Origin: Streptomyces diastaticus subsp. diastaticus
GTDB lineage: Bacteria; Actinomycetota; Actinomycetes; Streptomycetales; Streptomycetaceae
DNA: 64,000 nucleotides
Assembly: GCF_011170125.1 (NCBI RefSeq)
Contig: NZ_BLLN01000005.1
Coordinates: 2,586,501-2,650,500 of the forward strand
Direction of reading: 5' to 3'
Below the pieces are notes generated by a model that did no database searches, was not told where the DNA came from, and was given only the letters and a program-made list of their open reading frames with translations. Numbering within the stretch: the first letter of the stretch is position 1; every line of letters begins with the position of its first letter. The translations under genes and the position numbers were made by a program. Shown here piece by piece: positions 1 to 10,502 of the stretch.

Positions 1-73
1 CGACGAGCCGACCGTCTCCCTGGCCGAACTGGTCGCCGACCTCTTCTCCGGCCGCACGGACGGTCCCGCGTGA
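1..73 (+). CDS. C-terminal end of a probable type II antitoxin (partial)
   Basis: Only the last 23 codons are in the window, reading DEPTVSLAELVADLFSG and ending in GPA before TGA. The TGA overlaps the GTG start of the next gene (GTGA), as expected for a translationally coupled antitoxin-toxin pair. The family (Phd or RelB-like) cannot be decided from this fragment; the assignment rests on the RelE-like protein that follows. Confidence 0.5.
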   Translation, partial: DEPTVSLAELVADLFSGRTDGPA

Positions 74-321
74 CCTCCGCCCCGCGCTTCACCCCGGCCG
101 CCCACCACCACCTCCGCTCCCTCCCCCGCCCGACCGCCATGCGCGTTCTGGCCGCCCTGACCGCCCTGGCCGAGAACCCGGCCGCTCCCGGTCAGGACAC
201 CGCCCCGCTCGGCACCGCCCCCGGCCTCGTCCGCCTCCGCTCGGAGGGCCAGCGTCTCGCCTGCCTGGTGCGCGAAGGTGATCTGCTGGTGCTGACGGCA
301 CGGGCGGCGGACCGGCGCTGA
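70..321 (+). CDS. RelE/ParE-family toxin-like protein
   Basis: An 83-residue basic protein starting at GTG inside the stop codon of the preceding gene. The N-terminus (RFTPAAHHHLRSLPRPTAMR) and the C-terminal strand pattern (LVRLRSEGQRLACLVREGDLLVLTARA) follow the usual RelE layout: two helices, then a three- to four-stranded sheet. RelE/ParE toxins cleave mRNA at the ribosome or poison gyrase and are held inactive by their antitoxin. The usual C-terminal VGHR-type ending is replaced by AADRR, so catalytic competence is uncertain. It stands alone downstream, with no further operon gene. Confidence 0.65.
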   Translation: MTSAPRFTPAAHHHLRSLPRPTAMRVLAALTALAENPAAPGQDTAPLGTAPGLVRLRSEGQRLACLVREGDLLVLTARAADRR

Positions 322-691
322 GGTACGCCGGGGCGCCCGGTCCGCGCCGCCGGGCCCTGCGCGCCCCGCGCGCACGTTCCACCGTCTCCGCCCGGAGCGC
401 CGCAGCGGCCGTCTCCTCGGCGACCGCCCCGGCTGCCCCGCCGGGGCGGAGGACTCGGCCGCACACCGTCAGGTCCCCCGGGGCGCCGTCCCGGCGGAGC
501 GGTGGCGGGCGACCCGGTCGAGAACGTCTGACCCGGACGACCGGCCAGCAGCCCCGCCGCCGAACTCGCGGCGCACCGAGCGCCGTTCACCTCTCGCGGG
601 GTACGCCGCGCTCGCCGGTGGTCACCCTTCGCGGAGCGAGGCGTGTCCGGGGCCGTCCCCGGCCGAGGCCGGCCACCCGGTGCACGCGAAA
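322..691. other. Intergenic region without a recognisable gene
   Basis: About 370 bases of very GC-rich sequence between the convergent RelE-like gene and ppx. The open frames here are shadows without family resemblance or ribosome binding sites. Only the hairpin that follows looks functional. Confidence 0.5.
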
Positions 692-734
692 GGGGCGGTC
701 CGGCCCAGGCACCCGCCTGTCACCGGACCGCCCC
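692..734 (-). terminator. Hairpin downstream of the ppx stop codon
   Basis: A perfect 12-bp inverted repeat (GGGGCGGTCCGG with its complement at 723-734) lies 12 bases past the ppx stop codon. It has no U-tract, which is normal for Streptomyces terminators. It probably ends the leftward transcript and may also stop the rightward toxin transcript. Confidence 0.7.
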
Positions 735-745
735 GTCCCGACCGC

Positions 746-1702
746 CTAGGCCCCCGCCGCCTTCCAGGCGATCCCGTCCAGGATGTCGTGTTCGCTGACG
801 ATCACCTCGTGGGCGCCGGTGCGCTCCATGAGGGTGCGAAGGATCAGGGCGCCGGCCGCGATGACGTCGACGCGTCCCGGGTGGATGACCGGGTTGGCGG
901 CGCGTTCGGCGTGGGTGGAGGCCAGGAGGGCGTCGGTGACCTCCGTGACCTTGGCGTACGGGATGCGGGCGTGGTGGATGGCGGCCGAGTCGTACGCGGT
1001 GAGGCCGAGGGCCAGCCCGGCGACGGTGGTGACGGAGCCGGCGAGGCCGACCAGGGTCCGGGCCTCCTCCAGCGGGACGGTGCCGGCGGCCTCGTCGAGG
1101 GCGGCGCCGATGTCCCGGCGGATCGCGGCGACCTGCTCGGCGGTGGGCGGGTCGGTCACCGTGCCGTCGGGGCGCGCGAGGTGGCGCTCGGTCAGGCGGA
1201 CACAGCCGATGTCGACGGAGCGTGCGGCGCGGACGCTGTCCGTGCCGACGACGCACTCGGTGGAGCCACCGCCGATGTCCACGACCAGGAAGGGCGTGTC
1301 CAGGTCGGCGCGGCCGGTGAGTTCCTTGGTGGCACCGGTGAAGGAGAGCGCCGCCTCCTCGTCGCCGGTGACGACCTCGGGGGTGACGCCGAGGATGTCG
1401 CGGACGCCCTCGGTGAACTCGGCGCGGTTCTCCGCGTCACGGGTGGCCGAGGTGGCGGTGAAGCGGACCTCGGTGGCGCCGAGTTCGCGGACGGCGGCGG
1501 CGTACTCGCGGCACGCCTCGAAGGTCCGCTCCAGCGACTCCGGGGCGAGACGGCCGGTACGGTCGACGCCCTGGCCCAGGCGGACGATCCTCATCCGGCG
1601 GTCGAGGTCGGTCAGTTCGCCCGTGGCCGGATCGGCGTCGGCGACCAGCAGGCGGATGGAGTTGGTGCCGCAGTCGACGGCGGCTACCCGACGGGCGGTC
1701 AC
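746..1702 (-). CDS. Ppx/GppA family phosphatase
   Basis: A 318-residue exopolyphosphatase/guanosine pentaphosphatase-type protein of the ASKHA fold. The N-terminal phosphate-1 loop VAAVDCGTNSIRLLV, the ADPATGEL segment and the phosphate-2 glycine motif VDIGGGSTE are all present. Such enzymes hydrolyse polyphosphate or pppGpp in the cytoplasm. The GTG start overlaps the stop of the DUF501 gene (GTGA), which argues against the longer upstream reading. It is the last gene of a DivIC-like/DUF501/ppx operon conserved in actinobacteria next to eno. Length fits the short single-domain-pair class. Confidence 0.9.
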   Translation of the reverse strand: MTARRVAAVDCGTNSIRLLVADADPATGELTDLDRRMRIVRLGQGVDRTGRLAPESLERTFEACREYAAAVRELGATEVRFTATSATRDAENRAEFTEGVRDILGVTPEVVTGDEEAALSFTGATKELTGRADLDTPFLVVDIGGGSTECVVGTDSVRAARSVDIGCVRLTERHLARPDGTVTDPPTAEQVAAIRRDIGAALDEAAGTVPLEEARTLVGLAGSVTTVAGLALGLTAYDSAAIHHARIPYAKVTEVTDALLASTHAERAANPVIHPGRVDVIAAGALILRTLMERTGAHEVIVSEHDILDGIAWKAAGA

Positions 1703-2256
1703 CGGCCCTCCTCCTCGGCCTGTCCGGCGGAGCCGGCGGCGGCCGGCGGTGTCACGCACGAGCCCTTGCGCCACCACTCGGGGAGCATCGCCAGCGCCTC
1801 GTCACCGAGCGGGTTGACGCCCGGTCCGGCGGCCAGCGAGTGGGCGACCAGGACGTGCAGGCACTTCACGCGGTCCGGCATACCGCCGGCCGAGGGGAAG
1901 TTCTTCAGCTCCTCGATCTCGTCGCGGCGCTTGACGTAGTCCTCGTGGGCGGCCCGGTAAGCGAGGGCCAGCTCCGGGTCGCCGGCCAGCCGCTCGGTCA
2001 TCTCCTTCATCACGCCGTTGGCCTCCAGCGTGCCGATGGCCGAGGCGGCGCGCGGGCACGTCAGGTAGTAGAGCGTGGGGAAGGGCGTGCCGTCCTCCAG
2101 GCGGGGCGCCGTCTCGACGACATCGGGCTGGCCGCAGGGGCAGCGGTGCGCGATGGCGCGCAGACCGCGCGGGGGGCGGCCCAGCTGCTGCTGGAAGGCG
2201 TCGACGTCGGCGGGGGTCGGCTCGGTGCGCGGGGTGGGCGGCGGGGGCGTGTCCAT
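1699..2256 (-). CDS. DUF501 domain-containing protein
   Basis: A 185-residue protein with the DUF501 core HRCPCGQPDVVETAPRLEDG followed by PFPTLYYLTCPRA, which holds the conserved Cys residues. The C-terminal half carries RVKCLHVLVAHSLAAGPG. The molecular function of the family is not established to my knowledge. It lies between the DivIC-like gene and ppx, overlapping ppx by four bases, so translational coupling is likely. The N-terminus is a Pro/Thr-rich tail and the C-terminus is low-complexity acidic. Confidence 0.88.
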   Translation of the reverse strand: MDTPPPPTPRTEPTPADVDAFQQQLGRPPRGLRAIAHRCPCGQPDVVETAPRLEDGTPFPTLYYLTCPRAASAIGTLEANGVMKEMTERLAGDPELALAYRAAHEDYVKRRDEIEELKNFPSAGGMPDRVKCLHVLVAHSLAAGPGVNPLGDEALAMLPEWWRKGSCVTPPAAAGSAGQAEEEGR

Positions 2257-2280
2257 GGCGGGGTCAGGTCTCTCGGTCGT

Positions 2281-2790
2281 TCACTCGGTGGCGGGGCGGA
2301 TGCCGCCCGGCCCGGCGGCCTGGTCGGCGCGGTCGACGCCTTCCAGGAGGTTGGTGTACCAGGGCCGGGTGGCGGCCGTGCGGTCGGTGCGGCTCGGTTC
2401 GGCCGCGCCCGGGTCGATCATGGTGTAGCCGGTCTCGCCGGGGCGTACGTAGTGCAGGCGTTCGCGGATGCGCTGCTCGGCGTAGGCGTCGTCCTCCCAG
2501 CGGGCCTTCTCGTCGCGCAGTCGCTCCACCTTGGCGCGGTGGGCCTCCCGTTCGCGCTGGAGGTCGGCGATCTCGGCGCGCTGGGAGACGTACTGCCGCA
2601 TCGGGTAGGCGAGGGCGACGATCAGGGAGCAGAGGACGAGGGCGAGGAGCGCGGCGCGTCCGGTGAGGCGGGAGCGGCGGGCCTGGCGGCGGTTCTGGGA
2701 GCGGTAGACCCGGGCGGCGGTCTGCTCGCCGAGCACCCTGAGCCGGGTCGCGGTGGAGAAGCGGTCCGCACCGCTCTTCTTCCCGGCCAT
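2281..2790 (-). CDS. Septum formation initiator, FtsB/DivIC family
   Basis: A 169-residue bitopic membrane protein. A basic N-terminal cytoplasmic tail precedes one transmembrane segment (AALLALVLCSLIVALAY, about residues 46-62), a coiled coil (QRAEIADLQREREAHRAKVE) and the DivIC signature ERLHYVRPGETGY. FtsB/DivIC bridges FtsL and FtsQ at the division site. The ATG at 2790 is chosen because the basic MAGKKSG start fits the family; further upstream is non-coding in character. It is the first gene of the short operon downstream of eno. Confidence 0.88.
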   Translation of the reverse strand: MAGKKSGADRFSTATRLRVLGEQTAARVYRSQNRRQARRSRLTGRAALLALVLCSLIVALAYPMRQYVSQRAEIADLQREREAHRAKVERLRDEKARWEDDAYAEQRIRERLHYVRPGETGYTMIDPGAAEPSRTDRTAATRPWYTNLLEGVDRADQAAGPGGIRPATE

Positions 2791-2954
2791 GCCCGCCTCC
2801 CCTGCGCCGCGCGCCGCGCGGCCGTCTCGCTCGCCCGCGGCCGCGTGGCCGCCGTGCCCGTCAGGTGTCCGCCACTCGCACGCCCTGCTGATTCTCGCGT
2901 ACACGTGCCCGCGTCCCCGCCCACGGTACGGGACCGGGGGCGGGGACGCGGGGA

Positions 2955-2980
2955 GGCCGGGGGCCGTCGGCGGCCCGGCC
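2955..2980 (-). terminator. Possible hairpin after eno
   Basis: GGCCGGG at 2955-2961 pairs with CCCGGCC at 2974-2980, four bases beyond the eno stop. The stem is short and the region is GC-rich enough for chance pairing. Confidence 0.4.
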
Positions 2981-2983
2981 GGG

Positions 2984-4324
<1,341 letters not shown>

Positions 4325-4486
4325 CTAACCGGCGGCCGGCCCCATCCCGGCGTCGCGCCCGGACGCTGGGACGAAAAGAGGCCCGTACGGGGCGAAACCG
4401 TACGCGAACGCCGATATCTACTCACCGGTAGCCCCGACGGCTCCGACCGCTGAGACGCGAGGAGGAGCGGAAGGGAAAGGGGGAAG

Positions 4487-4530
4487 CCCCGACCCGGTGC
4501 ACTGGGGGGGAGTCGCGCACCGGGACGGGG
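4487..4530 (-). terminator. Hairpin between rpfA and eno
   Basis: The arms CCCCGACCCGGTGC (4487-4500) and GCACCGGGACGGGG (4517-4530) pair with one internal mismatch around a 16-base loop. It lies about 360 bases past the rpfA stop and 215 bases ahead of eno, well placed to separate the two transcripts. The remaining 4271-4886 interval shows no gene; the eno promoter must lie in 4271-4480 but no clear -10/-35 pair stands out. Confidence 0.6.
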
Positions 4531-4887
4531 CTGTCTGTGGGAGGGAGGGGCGCCGGCCCCCGCTCCCCGGAACTCCGCTGGACGCGGGAGCACCCGGGGA
4601 AGCCGGGAGGGAGCGGGAGCAGGCGGCCGGCGCCGGAGCCCGGCGGCCGGAGGGCCCGCAGCGACGCGAGGACCGTGGGGAGCCCTCAGCCACCACGCAC
4701 CCGCACGCCCCCACACCCAGCTTCCCCACGCACCGGCGAAGGCCCCGCGCCGACCGGCCTCGGCCGGGCGCCCCGGAGGGGCGCGCCGGTGCCGAGTCGC
4801 TCGTCGCACGCGGGCCGCGCGGCGGTTGGGCACGTCGAGCGCCTCGACACCCCCGGGCGGTGCCCCGCGGGTGAGCGGAGCCCGCCG

Positions 4888-5780
<893 letters not shown>

Positions 5781-5947
5781 GACGACTGTCCCGGACGGTC
5801 GTCGACAGGATTCGGCGTAACGACCGCTGGGGCCCGCCAATGGCGAGCGGCCTAGACCGTAAGCACGGCCGACGGCAGATTCCAAAGACGATCAGGGCCT
5901 CTGAGACGCATGTCTCACTTCCCCCGAACCGGACATCACCGCCCGAA

Positions 5948-6982
5948 CTAGCGCCCGATTCGGTCCTTTTCGGCGTCCTGCCCCGTTCCGAGATCAAGGG
6001 CCTGACCGGGCAGGATGTGGTCCGGGTCGGCACCGACGGCGTCCTTGTTCGCCTCGTACAGCGCGGGCCATCCGCCGTCCACCTCGTTGAGCCAGGCGAT
6101 GACCGAGAGGCTGTCGCCCTCCTTGACGGTGTACGAGCCGGAGGTGTCGGGCGCGTCGCCGCGATCGCCGCGCGAGGCGTGCCGTCCGGAGCCGTCACGG
6201 CCCTCGCCGGAGCCCGACTCGACCGCGCCGCCGCCGCGGTGGCGCCCGCCGCCGGAGCCCTCCCGCTCGCCGCCCGGGGCGGCGGACGGAGTCCCCGAGG
6301 GCGTCCCGGGCAGGCCGCCCCGGCCCTCGGAGGCGTCCTCGCCGGGGGTCGCGCCCCCGGAACCGTCCGGGATGGAGGTCGGTTCGGCGGAGGGGCTGGG
6401 CGACACCTCGTCACCCTCATCCCCTTCGCCCCCCTTGTCACCCTTGCCCTTCTTGTCCGCGTCGGGCCCCTTGTCGCCCTTGTCGCCCTTCTCGCCGTCG
6501 CCCCCCTTGCCCTTGCCCTCACCCTGGCCCTCGCCGGTCGGGGACGGGGACGCGGAGGGGGTGCCGCTGTCACTGGGGACGCCCGGGTTGACGTCGGCGG
6601 ACTCGCCGCCCTGCTGGAGCCCTATGGCGGGGGCGCAGGTGGCCCAGGCGGCGGTGCCCTCGGCGTCGAGGACGCGCTCGGCCACCACGATCTGCTGGGA
6701 GCGGCTGGCGAGGTCCGCGGAGGGCGCGTAGCTGAGACCGCCGTGGCGCTCCCAGAGATCCTGGGTGATCTGGAGGCCGCCGTAGTAGCCGTTGCCGGCG
6801 TTGGTGCTCCAGGCACCGCCGCTCTCGCATTCGGCCAGCCGGTCCCAGGTGGCGGTGTCGGCCGCGCTGGCCGTACCGGCGCCGAGCAGGGGGATGGCGA
6901 TGGCCGAACCGGTCACCCCGGCCGCGACGACGAAGGCCGGAGCCTGTCGGGGGCGTCGGTGACGTCCGTTCCCGGAGAGCAT
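5948..6982 (-). CDS. rpfC: Resuscitation-promoting factor with collagen-like linker (RpfC-type)
   Basis: A 344-residue secreted protein: signal peptide, Rpf domain ([32 protein letters not shown], catalytic Glu in ECESGG), a linker of about 150 residues, then LysM (YTVKEGDSLSVIAWLNEV ... ILPGQALDLG). The linker holds Gly-X-Y runs such as GDGEKGDKGDKGPD, rich in Lys, Asp and Glu, then Ser/Pro- and Gly/Arg-rich blocks. The gene sits directly behind rpfA as SCO3098 does in S. coelicolor (recalled). Unlike rpfA, its leader shows no ydaO motif, so control probably differs. ATG 6982 follows GAAAGG. Confidence 0.88.
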   Translation of the reverse strand: MLSGNGRHRRPRQAPAFVVAAGVTGSAIAIPLLGAGTASAADTATWDRLAECESGGAWSTNAGNGYYGGLQITQDLWERHGGLSYAPSADLASRSQQIVVAERVLDAEGTAAWATCAPAIGLQQGGESADVNPGVPSDSGTPSASPSPTGEGQGEGKGKGGDGEKGDKGDKGPDADKKGKGDKGGEGDEGDEVSPSPSAEPTSIPDGSGGATPGEDASEGRGGLPGTPSGTPSAAPGGEREGSGGGRHRGGGAVESGSGEGRDGSGRHASRGDRGDAPDTSGSYTVKEGDSLSVIAWLNEVDGGWPALYEANKDAVGADPDHILPGQALDLGTGQDAEKDRIGR

Positions 6983-7055
6983 GCGGTTGCCTTTCGCGTG
7001 ACGACTGGTGGCCGGCGCGTCCGCTCAGTGGTGGCGGGGCTTCCGGTTGGCGCTG

Positions 7056-7085
7056 AAGGTAGCGGCTGTCGAACGTTCGTCACAA
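7056..7085 (-). promoter_or_regulatory. Candidate promoter of the second rpf gene
   Basis: On the minus strand TTGTGA (7080-7085) and TACCTT (7056-7061) are separated by 18 bases, about 75 bases upstream of the rpfC-type start. This resembles a sigma-70 (HrdB-type) promoter. No experimental support is visible. Confidence 0.45.
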
Positions 7086-7112
7086 GTCGATGCAGCGGAG
7101 ATCACGTCGACA

Positions 7113-8429
7113 TCACATTGTTGACGCCTCGTCAGTGCCGGTGTCCGGAAAGGGTGGCCCTGACACCTTCTCGTCACGTCCCGTCCGCTCGGGCGTGAAC
7201 TCCACGGGCAGCGTGCGCAGTCCCCGCATGATGAGCCCGCCGCGCCAGCGCAGGTCCCGCGGCCCGGTGCCGAGCCGCAGGTCCGGAAGGCGTGTCAGCA
7301 GCGTGGCGAGGGCCGCCTTCCCCTCCAGCCGGGCCAGGGGGGCACCGATGCAGTAGTGGATGCCGTGGCCGTAGCCGAGGTGCTGGTTGTCGCCACGGGC
7401 GAGGTCGAGCCGGTCGGGGTCGCGGAAGCGCTCGGGGTCGCGGTCGGCGGCGGCCAGCACGACCAGGACGGGGTCCCCCGCGGCGATGTCGGCCCCGCCG
7501 ATCCGCAGCGGCTCGGTGGCGTACCGCCAGGTGGCCATCTCCACCGGGCCGTCGTACCTCAGGAGTTCCTCGATCCCGGTGTCGAGCAGGGCTTCGTCGC
7601 CGTCGGCGAGGGCCTGCTGGAGGCGGGCGCGCTCGGCGGGGTTGCGGAGCAGGGCGAGGGTGCCGTTGCCGATCAGGTTCACGGTCGTCTCGAAGCCGGC
7701 GAAGAGGAGGACGAAGCACATGGCGGCGGCCTCGTCCTCGGTCAGGTGCTCGCCGTGGTCGCTCGCGCGGATCAGGCCGGAAATGAGGTCGTCGCCGAGG
7801 TCGGCGCGTTTGCGGTGGATCAGCTCGGCGAGGTAGTTGCGCATCCTCTTCACCGCCCGGGCGACCCCGCCGCGCGGCCCCCCGCCGTGCCGGATCATCA
7901 TTCCGGCCCAGTCGCGGAAGTCGTCCTGGTCCTCGCGCGGGACGCCGAGCAGGTCGCAGATGGCGTAGATGGGCAGCGGGAAGGCGAACTCGTGGATGAG
8001 GTCGGCCTCGCCGCGCCCGGCGAAGCCGTCGATGAGCCCGTCCGTCAGCTCCTGCACGCGGGGCGCGAACTGGGCGACGCGGCGCGGGGTGAACGCCTTC
8101 GAGACCAGGCGGCGCAGCCGGGTGTGGTCCGGCGGGTCGATGTTCAGCAGGTGCGTCATCAGCCCGGCGCTGCGCTCGCCGGGGATGCCGGTACGGCTGC
8201 GCCCGGCCTCGTCGGCGGCGTGGTGCACCGGGTTCTTGCTCAGCCGGGGGTCGGCGAGGGTCTGCCGGGCGTCCGCGTACCGCGTGACCAGCCACGCCTC
8301 GACGCCACTGGGCAGCCGGGTCCAACGGACCGGCTCGTGGGCGCGCAGCCAGGCGTAGGCGGGGTACGGGTCGGCGGCGAACTCCCAGCCGAAGAGTTCG
8401 GGACGCCCGGATGCCTGGGTTTCGCTCAT
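7113..8429 (-). CDS. Cytochrome P450, CYP107-like
   Basis: A 438-residue soluble bacterial P450. The I-helix oxygen motif (LLFAGFETTVNLIGNG), the K-helix ExxR (EELLRYDGPVE) and the haem-ligand loop GYGHGIHYCIGAPLARLEG with the axial Cys are all intact. Such enzymes hydroxylate small hydrophobic substrates with electrons from ferredoxin; the substrate cannot be predicted. It is not next to the RiPP genes, and its place between rpfC and mazG recalls CYP107P1 (SCO3099) of S. coelicolor, so I treat it as conserved core. It ends with a low-complexity tail after the last strand. Confidence 0.93.
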   Translation of the reverse strand: MSETQASGRPELFGWEFAADPYPAYAWLRAHEPVRWTRLPSGVEAWLVTRYADARQTLADPRLSKNPVHHAADEAGRSRTGIPGERSAGLMTHLLNIDPPDHTRLRRLVSKAFTPRRVAQFAPRVQELTDGLIDGFAGRGEADLIHEFAFPLPIYAICDLLGVPREDQDDFRDWAGMMIRHGGGPRGGVARAVKRMRNYLAELIHRKRADLGDDLISGLIRASDHGEHLTEDEAAAMCFVLLFAGFETTVNLIGNGTLALLRNPAERARLQQALADGDEALLDTGIEELLRYDGPVEMATWRYATEPLRIGGADIAAGDPVLVVLAAADRDPERFRDPDRLDLARGDNQHLGYGHGIHYCIGAPLARLEGKAALATLLTRLPDLRLGTGPRDLRWRGGLIMRGLRTLPVEFTPERTGRDEKVSGPPFPDTGTDEASTM

Positions 8430-8462
8430 GGTCCGACCGTATCCGGGGCCCGGTGGCGCGGC

Positions 8463-9449
8463 TCAGTGGCCCTCGGCCGCCCGGATGGCCTCGCGGTAGC
8501 GGCGGGCGCTCTCCCGCAGGGCGGACTCGGGGTCGCTGCCCTGCCGCTCGGCCTCGACGGCGAGGGCGAGCAGGGCGGGGCCGGGCCCGGGGCCCTCGGG
8601 GAGCGGGACACGCAGACCGGCGGCGCGGGCACGGGAGGCGAGCTTGGCGGCGAGGGCCAGGGCGGGCTGGGCGACGGGGACGCCGTCGGTGACCGAGGTG
8701 CGCTCCTTCTCCTCCCCCTTCACCCGCAGCCACTGGGCGCGCACCTCCTCGGGCGTCTCGGCGACGGCGTCCCCGAAGACGTGCGGGTGGCGGCGGACCA
8801 GCTTGTCGATGAGGGTGGCGGCCACGTCGTCGATGGAGAACGGGCCCCCGTCCCCCTCGTCTCCGGCGGCCGGTGCGCCGTCCTCGGCGATGCGGGCGTG
8901 GAAGACCACCTGGAGCAGGACGTCGCCCAGCTCCTCGCGGAGCGCGTCCCGGTCGCCGTCCTCGATCGCCTCGATGAGTTCGAACGCCTCCTCCATGGCG
9001 TACTTGGCGAGCCCCTGGTGGGTCTGCCGGGCCGACCAGGGGCACTCCTCGCGGATGCGGTCCATGACCTGGACGAGGTCGACGAGGCGGGCGCCTGGCA
9101 GGTCGTAGGCGCCGGGGAGGAGTTCCAGGTCGGGCATGGCGACGCGGCCGGACCCGGCGAGGCGGGAGAGGGCGTCGGTCAGGCGGCGGTCGCCCTCGCC
9201 GGACTGCACCAGGACGGCGGTACGGCCGCCCGCGAGGAAGTCGACCAGGCCGGCCGCGTCCGGGGTGGCCGCGATCTCGACCTCGACGCCCGCCTCCCGC
9301 AGGTAGGGAAGCTGCGGATGCGCCGGGTCGGCACAGAGCACCCGGTCGGCCCCGTGCAGGGCCTGCCAGGCGGGCCAGGAGAGCTGGCCGGGGGCGACCC
9401 GGTGGCTGGTGGTGAGCAGGACGAGGCGGCCGGGGCTGGGAGCGTTCAC
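8463..9449 (-). CDS. mazG: MazG family nucleotide pyrophosphohydrolase
   Basis: A 328-residue protein with an N-terminal SAM-methyltransferase-like/regulatory half, as in mycobacterial MazG, and a C-terminal MazG domain. The metal-binding EExxE...ExxD pattern is visible in YAMEEAFELIEAIEDGD and LREELGDVLLQVVFHA, preceded by the CPWSARQTHQGLAKY segment (family CPWDxxQTHxSL; here Ser replaces Asp). MazG hydrolyses NTPs and dNTPs to monophosphates. The GTG at 9449 precedes NAPSPGRLVLLTTSHRV, the typical start in Streptomyces. Confidence 0.9.
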   Translation of the reverse strand: MNAPSPGRLVLLTTSHRVAPGQLSWPAWQALHGADRVLCADPAHPQLPYLREAGVEVEIAATPDAAGLVDFLAGGRTAVLVQSGEGDRRLTDALSRLAGSGRVAMPDLELLPGAYDLPGARLVDLVQVMDRIREECPWSARQTHQGLAKYAMEEAFELIEAIEDGDRDALREELGDVLLQVVFHARIAEDGAPAAGDEGDGGPFSIDDVAATLIDKLVRRHPHVFGDAVAETPEEVRAQWLRVKGEEKERTSVTDGVPVAQPALALAAKLASRARAAGLRVPLPEGPGPGPALLALAVEAERQGSDPESALRESARRYREAIRAAEGH

Positions 9450-9510
9450 GCTGCGAACGTAACGCACCCGGCGTCCCGGCCGCCGGGGCGGCTCGGGTGG
9501 CCGGCGCCGG

Positions 9511-10296
9511 TCAGAGGGCGGGGAGACCGCCGGCCTGGCTCTGGGAGCGGGCCTCGGCCTTCTCCTCACCGAGGCGGCGCGGGTCGGAGCTGAGCCACGG
9601 GTCGGAGCCCGCCACCATGAGGAGCTGTTCGCCGTCCCAGGAGCCGTAGCGGGGGCTGATGTCGACGCCGAGCCGCTCGGCGGTCCTGACCAACTCCTGC
9701 CGCACGCGCTGGTCGGCCTGCTCGGGCGAGCTGCCGGGCGCGTACTTCTGGCGGAGCCCGTCGAGGCGGTACTGGTACCCGAGGTGGTCGTCGATGCGCG
9801 AGGCGGGGATGCCGTACGTCCGCAGGTACGCCTCCTCCAGCTGCTCCGCGGTGCCGCCGGTCTGCTCCTGGAGCTGGACGCGGCGCTCGCGGAGGTCCTT
9901 GCGGGTGGGACGGACGCCCGCCTCGTCGGCGGCGGCCTTCACGACCCGCTCGCTGATCATCCCGGCGAGGGTGGCGCGGTCGGGGGCGCAGGTCTCGCGG
10001 CCCGCGACGACCTTCTCGCCCTGGGCGGCGGCCTCGTCGCGCTGGTGCAGCTCGGCCTGGCGGGCGGCGGAGCACTGCTGGTCGAGGACGTCCGCGTAGC
10101 CCTGCTCGCCGAAGACGGCGACCTGGGCGTCGCGGGTCTGGCCGACCTGGGCCTCCAACTGGGCGACGGTGATGCGCTCGCCGCCGACGACCGCGGCGGC
10201 GCCGGGGCGGGCGTCGTCGCCGCAGGCGGTCAGCAGCGGGGCCGCGAGCAGCGTGGCGGCCATGAGGGCGAGCGAGGTGCGACGGCGGCGGTGCAA
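9511..10296 (-). CDS. SurA N-terminal-domain lipoprotein
   Basis: A 261-residue predicted lipoprotein. The signal sequence RTSLALMAATLLAAPLLTACG ends in the lipobox LTAC. The mature part starts with VVGGERITVAQLEAQV, the usual start of SurA/PrsA-like chaperone domains, and is helical and Gln/Glu-rich; no PPIase domain is visible. It is probably a cell-surface folding factor. A TTG start at 10296 is preferred because GGGAGG (10303-10308) sits six bases upstream; an ATG at 10323 in the same frame lacks such a site. Confidence 0.8.
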   Translation of the reverse strand: MHRRRRTSLALMAATLLAAPLLTACGDDARPGAAAVVGGERITVAQLEAQVGQTRDAQVAVFGEQGYADVLDQQCSAARQAELHQRDEAAAQGEKVVAGRETCAPDRATLAGMISERVVKAAADEAGVRPTRKDLRERRVQLQEQTGGTAEQLEEAYLRTYGIPASRIDDHLGYQYRLDGLRQKYAPGSSPEQADQRVRQELVRTAERLGVDISPRYGSWDGEQLLMVAGSDPWLSSDPRRLGEEKAEARSQSQAGGLPAL

Positions 10297-10502
10297 AGGG
10301 AGCCTCCCGGCGGGATCGTTCATCGGTGCGGGGACGTTCAACGACCTGACGACCTGACGACGTGTACGACCTTGCGGTCCGGACGTCCTTGCGAAGATCG
10401 ATCGTAGGCAGTCGGCGTGATCTGGGCCACTGTCGGGAGCAACGATTCCCCGCGTGTCCGGTTCCTGCCTGTCGTGTGCCGCTTCCCCGCCGCCGGGAGG
10501 GC

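Noticed and set aside
7113..8429. P450 as a tailoring enzyme of the RiPP cluster
   Set aside because: It is about 15 kb away among conserved core genes, in the position known for CYP107P-type genes; no linkage evidence.
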